Source: JADCGM01 sp943368345 (GTDB lineage: Bacteria; Pseudomonadota; Alphaproteobacteria; Sphingomonadales; Sphingomonadaceae). From it: a stretch of 35,257 bases of DNA. The DNA lies in NCBI GenBank assembly GCA_943368345.1, contig CALRKY020000029.1, positions 1-35,257 of the forward strand. Direction: 5' to 3'. Below are positions 22,663 through 30,424 of this stretch, piece by piece. Below the pieces are notes generated by a model, which made no database searches, was not told the origin of the DNA, and saw nothing but the letters and a program-made list of their open reading frames with translations. Position 1 is the first letter of the stretch. Every line of letters starts with the position of its first letter. The position numbers were made by a program, and so were the translations under genes.

Positions 22663-23034
22663 ATGAGCTACATCGACGGTTTCGTGATCGCCTGTCCGGA
22701 GGCGAACAGGCAGAAGTTCATTGACCATGCCAGACTGGCTGACCCGATGTTCATCGAAATGGGCGCGATCCGGGTGGTTGAATGCTGGGGTGATGACGTC
22801 CCCGACGGCACGACCACCGATTTCCGCATGGCCGTGAAGGCCGAGGCTGGCGAAGCGGTGCTGTTTAGTTGGATCGAATGGCCAGACAAGGCCACGCGCG
22901 ACAAGGCCTATGCCCTGATGATGTCCCCCGATTTCAAGGATCCAAGAATGGACCCGGCAACTAACCCAATGCCGTTTGACGGCAAACGGATGATTTTCGG
23001 TGGTTTCGTCCCCGTGGTTTCGGTGGAGAAATGA
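22663..23034 (+). CDS. DUF1428 family protein
   Basis: This 123-residue dimeric alpha/beta-barrel-type protein matches DUF1428: YIDGFVIACPEANRQKF, FIEMGAIRVVECWGDDVPDG, VLFSWIEWPDKATRDKAYALMM and PMPFDGKRMIFGGF are the family's recurring blocks. No enzymatic role is established. GGGAGAGGGA ends just before ATG 22663 and is a strong ribosome binding site. It is the third gene of the tetR cassette. Its stop is one base from the next start. Confidence 0.9.
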   Translation: MSYIDGFVIACPEANRQKFIDHARLADPMFIEMGAIRVVECWGDDVPDGTTTDFRMAVKAEAGEAVLFSWIEWPDKATRDKAYALMMSPDFKDPRMDPATNPMPFDGKRMIFGGFVPVVSVEK

Positions 23035-23035
23035 C

Positions 23036-23818
23036 ATGACCAACAAGCATGGTGATTTCGTCTGGTATGAACTGATGGTCCCGGATGCTGATGCCGCCGC
23101 CATATTCTATGGCGCGGTTCTTGGTTGGACCTGCAAGAAAACGGACAGCAGCGGGGCACCGGGCTACCGGGAATGGTGGATGGGCGAGACACCGATTGGT
23201 GGCCTCCTGCCGCTCAGCGACGACATGATCGCGGGCGGCGCACACCCGTCATGGCTCGGTTATGTGCATGTCGATGACGTCGAAGCCCAGGCGGACCGGC
23301 TGACGGCGGCTGGTGCCACGATCATGATGGGGCCGCTCGACATCCCCGGCGTTGGCCGGTTCGTGATGATTGTCGATCCGCAAGGCGTGCCGCTCTACGC
23401 GATGACCGACAGCAGCGGTGAAACCAGCACAGCCTTCGGCAAATATGTGCCCCAGATCGGTCATTGCGCCTGGAACGAACTATCGACCAGCGACCCGGCT
23501 GCAGCCTGGGAATTCTATGGCGATCAATTCGGCTGGACCAAGGACGGCGAACTCGACATGGGCCCGATGGGCAAATATGAATTCATCAAGAGCGATGTCG
23601 CAATTGGCGCGATCATGCCCAAAATGCCCGACATGCCGGTTTCGATGTGGACCTATTATTTCCGCGTCCCCGACATTGATGCGGCGGTTGCAACGGTAAA
23701 GGCAAATGGCGGAACCATCCTTGTCGACGCCATGGAAATCCCGGGTGGCGAATATAGCCTCAACGTCCTCGACCCGCAGGGTGCCGCCTTCGGGTTGGTC
23801 GGGCCGCGTCGCCGTTAA
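23036..23818 (+). CDS. Two-domain VOC (glyoxalase/bleomycin-resistance) protein
   Basis: This 260-residue protein contains two vicinal-oxygen-chelate domains. The first (about 5-125) has GDFVWYELMVPDADAAAIFYGAVLGW, WLGYVHVDDVEAQADRL and MIVDPQGVPLYAM. The second (about 138-258) has GHCAWNELSTSDPAAAWEFYGDQFGW, TYYFRVPDIDAAVATV and LNVLDPQGAAFGLV. Such tandem VOC proteins bind or transform small toxic molecules; several are annotated as glyoxalases without proof. The His in GHCAWNEL could be a metal ligand. The start at 23036 has GGAGA seven bases upstream and follows the DUF1428 stop by one base, so the two are coupled. Confidence 0.9.
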   Translation: MTNKHGDFVWYELMVPDADAAAIFYGAVLGWTCKKTDSSGAPGYREWWMGETPIGGLLPLSDDMIAGGAHPSWLGYVHVDDVEAQADRLTAAGATIMMGPLDIPGVGRFVMIVDPQGVPLYAMTDSSGETSTAFGKYVPQIGHCAWNELSTSDPAAAWEFYGDQFGWTKDGELDMGPMGKYEFIKSDVAIGAIMPKMPDMPVSMWTYYFRVPDIDAAVATVKANGGTILVDAMEIPGGEYSLNVLDPQGAAFGLVGPRRR

Positions 23819-23842
23819 ACCCGCAGCAGGGAAGAACCGGAC

Positions 23843-24508
23843 ATGACGCTCGAGTATTTCGGCCATCCTTTCTCATCCTACACCTGGAAGGGGGAGATCG
23901 CGCTGATCGAAAAACGGGCCGATTATGTGTTTCGCCCGATCAACGGAGACGAGCACCCGGACAATGTCGCAGCGCTCCGGGCGATCTGGCCGCTGGCGAA
24001 GTTTCCGGTCCTGAAGCACGGCGAACACGGTCTTTTCGAAGCCTCGATCATCGTGGAATATGTCGATTGGCTTTACCCGGTTCTCCCGCAGCTCATTCCG
24101 GCAGAAGCCGACGCCGCCCTTGACGTCCGGCTGCTCGACCGGGTGTTTGACAATCACGTCATGACCCCCGTGCAGGCGATCGTTTCGGAGCATTTGCCCT
24201 TCATCACCGAAACACCGGACAAGGCCCGGATAGCGCGCGCCAGGGACGCCCTCGACGCGATTTATGGATGGCTCGATACACGGTTGGGTGCGCAGGAATG
24301 GGCGACGCCCCACGGCTTCACGCTCGCCGATTGTGCCGCCGCACCGGCCTTGTTCTACGCGGACTGGGTCCACGAATTCGACCCGCGCTACACAAATCTC
24401 AGGGCTTATCGTGCCCGGCTGTTGACGCGCCCATCCGTGGTCCAGTGCGTCGAAGCTGCCCGCCCTTACCGGCATTTCTTTCCGCTCGGCGCGCCCGACC
24501 GAGACTGA
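23843..24508 (+). CDS. Glutathione S-transferase
   Basis: This 221-residue protein has an N-terminal thioredoxin-like GST domain (1-80) with YFGHPFSSYTWKGEIAL; Ser11/Ser12/Tyr13 are the candidate glutathione-activating residues. The cis-proline motif KFPVL is at 53-57, and the gamma-glutamyl-binding Glu66-Ala-Ser68 follows. A helical C-terminal domain runs from about 90 to 210, with FTLADCAAAPALFYADWV carrying the conserved N-capping box (T-x-A-D). It is the last gene of the cassette, 24 bases after the VOC gene. Glutathione conjugation of the compound sensed by the TetR protein is the obvious but unproved role. Confidence 0.9.
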   Translation: MTLEYFGHPFSSYTWKGEIALIEKRADYVFRPINGDEHPDNVAALRAIWPLAKFPVLKHGEHGLFEASIIVEYVDWLYPVLPQLIPAEADAALDVRLLDRVFDNHVMTPVQAIVSEHLPFITETPDKARIARARDALDAIYGWLDTRLGAQEWATPHGFTLADCAAAPALFYADWVHEFDPRYTNLRAYRARLLTRPSVVQCVEAARPYRHFFPLGAPDRD

Positions 24509-24618
24509 AGCCCGTTTCACCGACACGTCACAAATAAATAATCTACACGCCTGCATCTGACAGATTGTCGCACCCGTAGCTGGGCCGTCGCCGATGTTGG
24601 CGTCTCAGGAGACTTTCA

Positions 24619-25194
24619 ATGAACCGTATGTTGCGTAACGTGCTCTCGGGCGCGGTGGTTGCTTTTGCGTTTGCCGCAATGCCGGCCTCTGCCCAGATGA
24701 TGAACAAGGAAAAGACCGTTCAGGTCGGCGGCGCTGCAATGTTCCCGTCCAAGAACATCATCCAGAATGCCGTCAATTCCAAGGATCACACCACGCTGGT
24801 CGCCGCCGTCAAGGCCGCCGGTCTGGTCGACACCCTGTCGAGCCCGGGGCCGTTCACGGTGTTCGCGCCGACCAACGCCGCCTTTGCCGCGCTGCCGGCT
24901 GGTACCGTCCCGACCCTGCTCAAGCCGGAGAACAAGGGTCAGCTGACCTCGGTCCTCACCTATCATGTCGTGCCCGGCAAACTGGGTGCGAAGGAACTTT
25001 GGGCCAAGGTCAAGGCCGGTGGCGGTAAAGCCACTCTCGCCACCGCGCAGGGCGGTCAGCTGACGGTTGCCGCCAAGGGCAGCAAGCTCGTCGTTTCCGG
25101 AATGGGCGGCGGCATGGGTCAGGTGACCATCGCCGACGTCAATCAGTCCAACGGCGTGATCCACGTTATCAACGGCGTGATCCTGCCGAAATAA
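24619..25194 (+). CDS. Secreted fasciclin (FAS1) domain protein
   Basis: This 191-residue protein has a clear signal peptide: MNRMLRNVLSGAVVAFAFAAMPASAQ, cleavage after SAQ or ASA. It is followed by a single FAS1 domain from about residue 48: the H1 motif GPFTVFAPTNAAFAALPAGT at 82-101, then LTYHVVPGKLGA, and the H2-like ending SNGVIHVINGVILPK. FAS1 domains mediate adhesion or act as small periplasmic/surface proteins; exact function is unknown. AGGAGA six bases before the ATG is a strong site. It is separated from the cassette by 110 bases and has its own downstream hairpins, so it is probably monocistronic and well expressed. Confidence 0.93.
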   Translation: MNRMLRNVLSGAVVAFAFAAMPASAQMMNKEKTVQVGGAAMFPSKNIIQNAVNSKDHTTLVAAVKAAGLVDTLSSPGPFTVFAPTNAAFAALPAGTVPTLLKPENKGQLTSVLTYHVVPGKLGAKELWAKVKAGGGKATLATAQGGQLTVAAKGSKLVVSGMGGGMGQVTIADVNQSNGVIHVINGVILPK

Positions 25195-25202
25195 ACAGTG
25201 CG

Positions 25203-25227
25203 CGCATCCGGTGCCCCGCCGGATGCG
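25203..25227 (+). terminator. 9-bp hairpin after the fasciclin gene
   Basis: CGCATCCGG and CCGGATGCG form a perfect 9-bp stem with a 7-base loop, starting nine bases after the stop codon. There is no T-tract, so it may be a 3'-end stabiliser backed by the stronger terminator downstream. Confidence 0.5.
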
Positions 25228-25299
25228 TAGCTGTCGATGTAACCCGCGTTGCTTTGCTTCTGGCTGCTGCAAGACCCCACCCACAGCAGCCTGCCCCCG

Positions 25300-25341
25300 C
25301 CCTGGAAGCCTCGTCCCCCGAGGTTTCCAGGGCTTCTTTAT
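25300..25341 (+). terminator. Strong intrinsic terminator
   Basis: A 14-bp stem (CCCTGGAAGCCTCG with CGAGGTTTCCAGGG, one G-T wobble) has a 5-base loop and is followed by cttctttatttct. It ends the fasciclin transcript and insulates the enoyl-CoA hydratase gene. Confidence 0.85.
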
Positions 25342-25470
25342 TTCTGGCGCTGATCACGCTTCGAAGCTTCGGCGTCCGCCCCACACTTCCTGACCCATGC
25401 CGAAGGCCGTACAAGCGGCGGGATCAACAAAACGGGCACCGCGTGCCCGCCGGGGCAGGAAAGCCGCAAC

Positions 25471-26256
25471 ATGGGTGACGAACCAATCCGGATCGACCGC
25501 GACGGCACCGTTGCAACCATCACGCTCGACCGGGCCGAGAAGCGCAATGCCCTGACCCCGGCGATGCTGCTGTCGCTGCGTGCAGTGGCCGAAGGCTTGC
25601 GCGACGAGCCCGAAATCCGCGCTGTCATCATTCGCGGCGAGGGTCCGCATTTCAGCGTTGGAGCCGACATCAGCCAGATGGGGGACCGCCCCCAGCAGAC
25701 CGTCCATCTGCGCCGCTCGGCAGAAGCCGGGGCGCTGTTGATGCGCGCCATCCGTGAAATCAGCCAGCCAACCGTCTGCGCCATTCAAGGCATCGCAACC
25801 GGCGGGGCCGCCTGCATCGCCACCGCCTGCGACTTCCGGATCGGCACGCCAACCACCCGGATTGGCTATGGCGAGGTCAAGCTTGGCATCAACCTGATGT
25901 GGCACGCCCTGCCCCTCGCCATCCAGACAGTGGGCCTGTCACGGGCAAAGCAGATGGTGATGACCGGCGAACTGTTCGACGCCACAACCATGCTCGACTG
26001 GGGCTTCCTCGACCGCATCGTCGCGCCCGACAAACTCCTCGCTGAGGCAAGGACCCTCGCCCGTCACTATGCCGCACTGCCACCGGTCGCTGTGCAGATG
26101 ATCAAACGCAGCGCCAACGCCTATGCCGGCGCGCTCGACCAAGCCATCATGCACGCCGACGCCGACCAATGGCTCCTCGCCACCCGCACCGCCGACTTCA
26201 AGGAAGGCGTAGCGGCCTTCTTCGAAAAACGCGTGTCGAAATATACCGGCGATTGA
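25471..26256 (+). CDS. Enoyl-CoA hydratase/isomerase family protein, one catalytic Glu missing
   Basis: This 261-residue crotonase-fold protein has the N-terminal strand ATITLDRAEKRNAL, the CoA-binding/oxyanion segment GPHFSVGADISQM (58-70) and the second oxyanion loop IQGIATGGAACIATACDF (105-122). The position of the first catalytic Glu (Glu144 of rat hydratase, within GGGCE) is Ile116 here. The second is kept as Glu135 in IGYGEVKLGIN. A single acidic residue is the pattern of isomerases and other crotonases rather than of true hydratases, so delta3-delta2-enoyl-CoA isomerase or another acyl-CoA reaction is more likely. The C-terminal FKEGVAAFFEKR is typical. AGGAAAG lies seven bases before ATG 25471. 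Confidence 0.88.
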   Translation: MGDEPIRIDRDGTVATITLDRAEKRNALTPAMLLSLRAVAEGLRDEPEIRAVIIRGEGPHFSVGADISQMGDRPQQTVHLRRSAEAGALLMRAIREISQPTVCAIQGIATGGAACIATACDFRIGTPTTRIGYGEVKLGINLMWHALPLAIQTVGLSRAKQMVMTGELFDATTMLDWGFLDRIVAPDKLLAEARTLARHYAALPPVAVQMIKRSANAYAGALDQAIMHADADQWLLATRTADFKEGVAAFFEKRVSKYTGD

Positions 26257-26652
26257 CAGGAAAAATGTACACCACCATTCCCGTCACGCCGGATGAACAA
26301 CCTCCTGAAACCTCACAGCTAGCGTCTGCGACGCCCCCATTCGGCCTCTCCCCGCCATCACGAAGACATCCTTTGAGAGTCCAGCCCCAATGTCCGAAAG
26401 CCTTGCTCTTTCGTCCTTTCAGCATTTGCAGGGGACGCTCTTTTGGCAGACCTCACCGGACGGACAGATCGCCAAGCTTCGGCTGGTTACCCGAACGATT
26501 CCGCGCCGGTCCTGGGTGTATCGCCGCAAACAGTCACAAACCCGTGCCCGCCCCAACGCGACCACGTCTGAGCAACCGCGCATCTAACCGATCTGGTTGT
26601 GAATGTCAAGAACAAAATAAGAACATGGAGAAAATCGGATACGACCAAACAG
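26257..26652. other. Gene-poor gap with orphan SOS-type promoter
   Basis: These 396 bases between the crotonase and the response regulator have no gene I can support. A 142-codon plus frame from ATG 26265 (AGGA four bases before) is Pro/Arg/Ser-rich and unlike a folded protein. A minus-strand frame of 54 codons lies just downstream of the promoter at 26582-26609. The right-hand 60 bases are unusually AT-rich and carry the SOS box. Confidence 0.6.
26582..26624 (-). promoter_or_regulatory. SOS (LexA) box with adjoining sigma-70 promoter
   Basis: On the minus strand GTTC-N7-GTTC (26610-26624), the alphaproteobacterial LexA box, abuts TTGACA (26604-26609). A 16-base spacer and TTAGAT (26582-26587) follow. 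A complete, LexA-repressible promoter firing leftward is therefore visible, but no recognisable SOS gene lies behind it. Confidence 0.6.
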
Positions 26653-27447
26653 CTAAAGGAACCGTGCAACCACGTCGCGGTAGCTGCGGCTGACTTTGAT
26701 GGTGGCGCCGCTGCCGAGCACCAGGAAGCATTCGCCGTTGGTGTGGGGTTTCACCTGCTTCACATTGTCGAGGTTGACGATTGTCGAGCGGTGGACGCGC
26801 TGGAACTTGCGTGGGTCGAGGCGTTTTTCCAGGTCCTTCATGGTTTCCCGGAGGATCATCGTGTCGTCGCCGGTGTAGATGCACATATAGTCACCGGCTG
26901 CGTCGATACGCTCGATGGTATCGACATCAACCCGGAATATCTGGCCCCGATCCTTGATATTGAGCAGCTTTTCAAAACGGGCAGCGGAATGCTCGATGGC
27001 GTCGGGCGCATCGGTCACGGTGTCGGGTGCGACTTCGGCGAGCAGTTCCTTCAGCCGTTCGCTTTCGATCGCGGCATTTTTCTCCGACAGCCGCTGCCGC
27101 ACCCGCTCCATCGTGGCGGCCAGTCGTTCCTCCTCGACCGGCTTCATCAGATAGTCGACGGCCTGCGCCTCAAAGGCCTTCAGCGCGAATTCATTGAAGG
27201 CGGTGACGAACACGAACAGCGGTGGCTCGATATCCATGAGACCTGAGATGACCGAAAATCCGTCAAAGCCCGGCATTTGGATGTCGAGGAACACCAGATC
27301 GGGTTTGTGGGTCTTGATGGCGCGGATCGCCTCCCGCCCGTTGGCGCAGCGTTCGATAATCTCGACGTCGCCAAAGGCCTGCAGCCGCAGCTCCAGCCCC
27401 TGGATCGCCAGCGGCTCGTCATCGACAAGGATGGTGCGGATCGTCAT
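26653..27447 (-). CDS. LytTR-family response regulator
   Basis: This 264-residue two-component regulator has a receiver domain (1-120) with Asp9, Asp10, phospho-acceptor Asp55 (VFLDIQMPG), Thr82 and Lys102 (YLMKPV). A linker rich in Glu/Ala follows, then a LytTR DNA-binding domain at about 162-264 with IDAAGDYMCIYTGDDTMILRETMKDLEKRL and FQRVHRSTIVNLDNVKQV. It would bind DNA as a dimer and act on promoters of unknown genes. Its start overlaps the kinase stop by four bases (ATGA), indicating one operon and translational coupling. Confidence 0.95.
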   Translation of the reverse strand: MTIRTILVDDEPLAIQGLELRLQAFGDVEIIERCANGREAIRAIKTHKPDLVFLDIQMPGFDGFSVISGLMDIEPPLFVFVTAFNEFALKAFEAQAVDYLMKPVEEERLAATMERVRQRLSEKNAAIESERLKELLAEVAPDTVTDAPDAIEHSAARFEKLLNIKDRGQIFRVDVDTIERIDAAGDYMCIYTGDDTMILRETMKDLEKRLDPRKFQRVHRSTIVNLDNVKQVKPHTNGECFLVLGSGATIKVSRSYRDVVARFL

Positions 27448-28547
27448 GGCGCGGCGTCCCTCTGACTGGCAGTCAGCCCTTGAAACGGAATATCAATCGT
27501 CACGATCAACCCTTGTGGCACATTGGGGCTGAGTTCAAACCGGTGATCCGGACCATAAGCCTGGGCCAGCCGGTCCCGGATATTGGCCAAACCGACACCC
27601 GATGATGAATTGGGTCTTGCCGGGCCATCCGACAAGCCCGGGCCGCTGTCGGCGACCGTGATCACCAACCGGTCTGCCGCCAACCGGGCATCAAGGATGA
27701 TCTCCGCCCCGTCTTCCTGCGTCGTTACCGCATATTTGACGGCGTTTTCCACCAGCGGCTGGAGCAGCAGCGACGGCAGCTGGCCGGTCATGGCGCGCGG
27801 CTCCACATCAACCGTGAACCGCAACCGCTCCTCAAACCGCATCCGCTCGATATCGAGATAGAGCTTCAGCGCTTCGACCTCCTGCGCCATCGAGACCATC
27901 TGCGTCGGCTCATTGACCAGACTGTAGCGCAGGAAGCTGGACAGGCGGCTGAGCATCGCATTGGCCCGGTCTGTCTGTTTCAACAGTACGAGGGTTGAGA
28001 TGCTGTTGAGGGTGTTGAACAGGAAATGCGGATTGATCTGATAGCGCAGCATCGCCAGTTGCGCCGCGTTCGCCTGCGCCGCGACCTTCAGCATCCGTTC
28101 CGACTGCGCGGCGAGCAGCAGATAATAGTTGATCCCGAAATACAGGCCGGTCCAGGACCCGAGCACCGACAGGTCGAGCAGGATGGCACCCAGGAATTCA
28201 ATGCCCTGTGGCCGCCAGCCGGGTTCATAAAAGGTTGCATGCGCCCAGACTTCGATCACCGAGAATAAGGCCGAGGCAAAGATGATGATCAGCGGGGTCA
28301 GGGTCCACATATAGACCGGCTTCATCCGGATGATCCGCCGATAGGCCGCGGCCATCAGCAGGGTCAGCGAAAATCCGGTCGCGGTGACGATGATCGTCGG
28401 CAGGATGAAGGTCAGGCCCATGCGGTTGGCCAGCCCGCCGAGCGCCCGCAGCACGAAATAGCCGCCCCAGCCGCCACTCTGCATCAGCCAGAAGGCACGG
28501 TTCTTGTCGGAGAAGAACGTTTGGGAACGGAGGCCGGTGAGCGCCAT
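27444..28547 (-). CDS. LytS-like sensor histidine kinase (His_kinase family)
   Basis: This 367-residue membrane kinase has about four hydrophobic helices within residues 15-150: WGGYFVLRALGGL, FILPTIIVTATGFSLTLL, TLTPLIIIFASALFSVI and LLDLSVLGSWTGLYFGINYYLL. The phospho-acceptor His174 is in YQINPHFLFNTLNSIS, the hallmark of the LytS/YehU class. It is followed by a GHKL ATPase with LLLQPLVENAVKYA (N box), DSGPGLS (G1) and GVGLANIRDRL (G2). It lacks a recognised periplasmic sensor, so it probably senses in the membrane. I used ATG 28547; an in-frame GTG six codons upstream is possible, and neither has a clear ribosome binding site. It is followed directly by its LytTR regulator. Confidence 0.92.
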   Translation of the reverse strand: MALTGLRSQTFFSDKNRAFWLMQSGGWGGYFVLRALGGLANRMGLTFILPTIIVTATGFSLTLLMAAAYRRIIRMKPVYMWTLTPLIIIFASALFSVIEVWAHATFYEPGWRPQGIEFLGAILLDLSVLGSWTGLYFGINYYLLLAAQSERMLKVAAQANAAQLAMLRYQINPHFLFNTLNSISTLVLLKQTDRANAMLSRLSSFLRYSLVNEPTQMVSMAQEVEALKLYLDIERMRFEERLRFTVDVEPRAMTGQLPSLLLQPLVENAVKYAVTTQEDGAEIILDARLAADRLVITVADSGPGLSDGPARPNSSSGVGLANIRDRLAQAYGPDHRFELSPNVPQGLIVTIDIPFQGLTASQRDAAP

Positions 28548-28606
28548 GATCGAGGTATTTAGCACCGCAGCGAGGGGGAGGCTACCGCCTCCCGTCGGAC
28601 CAAACC

Positions 28607-28924
28607 TCAGTCTTCGGCGGCGATGGTCACCTTTAGACCGTCGAGGGCTGCGGACATTTCGATCTGGCAGGCCAACCGGGAGGTTGGGGCGCGGTGATCG
28701 CTGCTGTCGAGTAAATCATCTTCATCGCTGTTCGGCGCACCCGTGACGCCGAACCAGTCGGCATCAACGAGGACATGGCAGGTGGCGCAGGAACAGCTGC
28801 CGCCGCACAGTGCCAGCAATTCGTCGAACCCGGCATCCTTGATGTTTTCCATCACGGACAGCCCGGCTTTGGCATCAATGGTTTTCTCGACGCCGGCGCG
28901 GCTGACGATGGTGAGTGCTGGCAT
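28607..28924 (-). CDS. 2Fe-2S ferredoxin, adrenodoxin type
   Basis: This 105-residue electron carrier has the cluster ligands Cys40-x5-Cys46-x2-Cys49 (ALCGGSCSCATCHVLV) and Cys86 (RLACQIEM), the adrenodoxin/putidaredoxin pattern. The acidic stretch SDEDDLLD at 66-73 matches the partner-binding helix. Such ferredoxins serve cytochrome P450s, Rieske oxygenases or iron-sulfur assembly; no partner enzyme lies in the window. AGGAG seven bases before ATG 28924 is a strong site. It is upstream of the sensor kinase on the same strand with about 59 bases between, so readthrough into the two-component genes is possible. Confidence 0.95.
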   Translation of the reverse strand: MPALTIVSRAGVEKTIDAKAGLSVMENIKDAGFDELLALCGGSCSCATCHVLVDADWFGVTGAPNSDEDDLLDSSDHRAPTSRLACQIEMSAALDGLKVTIAAED

Positions 28925-28999
28925 CTTGGCTCCTGTCGACGAAGGGGTCGCTTGGGCCTAATAAACGCCAGTGCAATCGAATCAAGCCAAGCCTGACTG

Positions 29000-29617
29000 A
29001 TGGGTCTGTCCGCCACACGGTTGAAGGCCGGACTGGACGCCATCGCCGCGCTGGAACCGCGCGTCGCGGCGGCGGTGGCGCGGATCGGTTACCCGGAACC
29101 ACGGTTGCGGGCGACAGGCTATGCCACGCTGGCGCGGACCATCGTCGGGCAGCAGGTCTCCACCAAAGCTGCCGATGCGGTCTGGGCAAAATTCGGCGGC
29201 ATTTCCGGGGACCCGGAGAATCCGGCGGCGCTGCTCGCTCTGTCGGACGAGGAATTGCGCGGCGCTGGCCTGTCGCGCCAGAAGGCGGGCTATCTCCGCA
29301 GCCTTGCCGAGTTGACCGTGAGCGGCACGCTCGATTTCGCCAATTTGCCCACCGATGACGACGAGGCCGTGGCGCTGCTGACCAGCGTCAAAGGTATCGG
29401 GCGCTGGTCCGCCGAGGTCTATCTGCTGTTTGCTGAGGGGCGCGGCGATATCTGGCCGGCCGGGGATTTGGCGGTGCAGATTGAAATGGGCCGGATCCTG
29501 CAATTGGACGGCAAGCCAAGCGAGAAACGAACCCGCGACCTCGCCGAACCCTGGCGACCGCACCGGGGTGCGGCGGCGGTGTTCCTGTGGCACCATTACA
29601 ATACCAGTGTGATTTAG
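29000..29617 (+). CDS. AlkA-like DNA-3-methyladenine glycosylase (HhH-GPD)
   Basis: This 205-residue base-excision enzyme would remove alkylated bases. The helical HhH-GPD core includes TLARTIVGQQVSTKAAD (43-59), SRQKAGYLRSLA, the helix-hairpin-helix LTSVKGIGRWSAEVYLLF (127-144) and the catalytic Asp156 in IWPAGDLAVQ. It lacks the N-terminal domain of E. coli AlkA, like the short bacterial glycosylases. WRPHRGAAAVFLWHHY matches the family's C-terminal block. The start has no strong ribosome binding site. It is divergent from the ferredoxin (75 bases) and overlaps pdeM tail-to-tail by four bases. Confidence 0.92.
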   Translation: MGLSATRLKAGLDAIAALEPRVAAAVARIGYPEPRLRATGYATLARTIVGQQVSTKAADAVWAKFGGISGDPENPAALLALSDEELRGAGLSRQKAGYLRSLAELTVSGTLDFANLPTDDDEAVALLTSVKGIGRWSAEVYLLFAEGRGDIWPAGDLAVQIEMGRILQLDGKPSEKRTRDLAEPWRPHRGAAAVFLWHHYNTSVI

Positions 29618-30279
29618 GACGGCACCGCGAACCGCAGCAATCCGGAGTCGGTGGCGACCAGCGCCGCTGCACCTTCGCCGACCGCGGCCCTGATCGCCGG
29701 GTCGGTGATATCCAGACCTCCTGTTAAGGCGCCGAAAGCGGGCAGGACCAGCTTTGTCTTGGTGACCAGAAAACACCGGCGCGTGATCGTGCGACCACGG
29801 GTCTTGACGCTGATCTTCGGATGAAAATGCCCGGATAGCTCCGGACGCAAGTCGCTGGGCACCGCTTCATGGCGGAGGATCAGGCCATCGATTTCGGCTT
29901 CCGGGACGATATGTCCACCGACGCTGTCCAGCGCCATGTCATGGTTGCCGGTCACCCAAGTCCAGTCGAGCCGGGTCGTCAGTTGATCCAGCAGCGCCCG
30001 GGCTTCGGCGGGCATCCGCGCCACGCCGCTGCTGTCGTGAAAGCTGTCCCCGAGGCACCAGAGTTCGGTGGCATCCACCCCTGCGACGCAATCGGTCAAG
30101 CGGCGCAGCGTCTCCATACTGTCGTAAGGCGGAAGAAACTGGCCAGCACGGGCAAACCAGCTGGCCTTTTCAAAATGCAGATCGGCCACCAGTAGCGCCT
30201 GCCGCTTTGGCCACCACAAGGCACCCGCTGGAAGCGGGACCAGGTCGTGGCCACCGAATGAAACGGAAGGGGAACGCAT
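29614..30279 (-). CDS. pdeM: Ligase-associated DNA-damage-response phosphoesterase PdeM
   Basis: This calcineurin-like metallophosphoesterase of 221 residues has metal-binding motifs in order: VADLHFEK (Asp33, His35), GDSFHD (Asp78), GNHD (111-114), His137 in ILRHEAV and GHFHPK (His151, His153). Its overall layout matches the PdeM family found beside Lhr-type helicase and ATP-dependent DNA ligase genes in bacteria. The proposed role is as a phosphodiesterase in DNA repair. Here the helicase is immediately upstream on the same strand, but the ligase and exonuclease partners are not in the window. No strong ribosome binding site is seen. A REP-like inverted repeat separates it from the helicase stop. 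Confidence 0.92.
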   Translation of the reverse strand: MRSPSVSFGGHDLVPLPAGALWWPKRQALLVADLHFEKASWFARAGQFLPPYDSMETLRRLTDCVAGVDATELWCLGDSFHDSSGVARMPAEARALLDQLTTRLDWTWVTGNHDMALDSVGGHIVPEAEIDGLILRHEAVPSDLRPELSGHFHPKISVKTRGRTITRRCFLVTKTKLVLPAFGALTGGLDITDPAIRAAVGEGAAALVATDSGLLRFAVPS

Positions 30280-30332
30280 GCGCTGGATTTAGCGGAGCGG
30301 GTGCGCGACGGAAAGGGCTTCAATTGCGGCGG

Positions 30333-30418
30333 CCCCACCCCAACCATCCCCTGGAAACGGGGGAGGGAGTTTGACGTTCTTTCCCCTCCCCTGCTTCCAG
30401 GGGAGGGTCAGGGTGGGG
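30333..30418. repeat. REP/MITE-like inverted repeat
   Basis: Arms 30333-30369 and 30382-30418 are imperfect inverted copies (about 32 of 38 positions), rich in CCCC and GGGG, with a roughly 12-base loop. The element fills most of the pdeM-helicase gap. The C/G-run composition is that of intergenic palindromic repeats common in GC-rich alphaproteobacteria; copies elsewhere in the genome are expected but cannot be seen here. Confidence 0.75.
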
Positions 30419-30424
30419 TGTCTT

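Noticed and set aside
26390..26587. 65-codon plus-strand frame (MSESLALSSFQHLQG...)
   Set aside because: It has no good ribosome binding site, an unconvincing third-position bias and no recognisable family.
26265..26693. 142-codon plus-strand frame after the crotonase gene with AGGA four bases before its ATG
   Set aside because: The product is Pro/Ser/Arg-rich with no domain-like pattern, crosses the SOS box and runs into the 3' end of the opposite response regulator gene.
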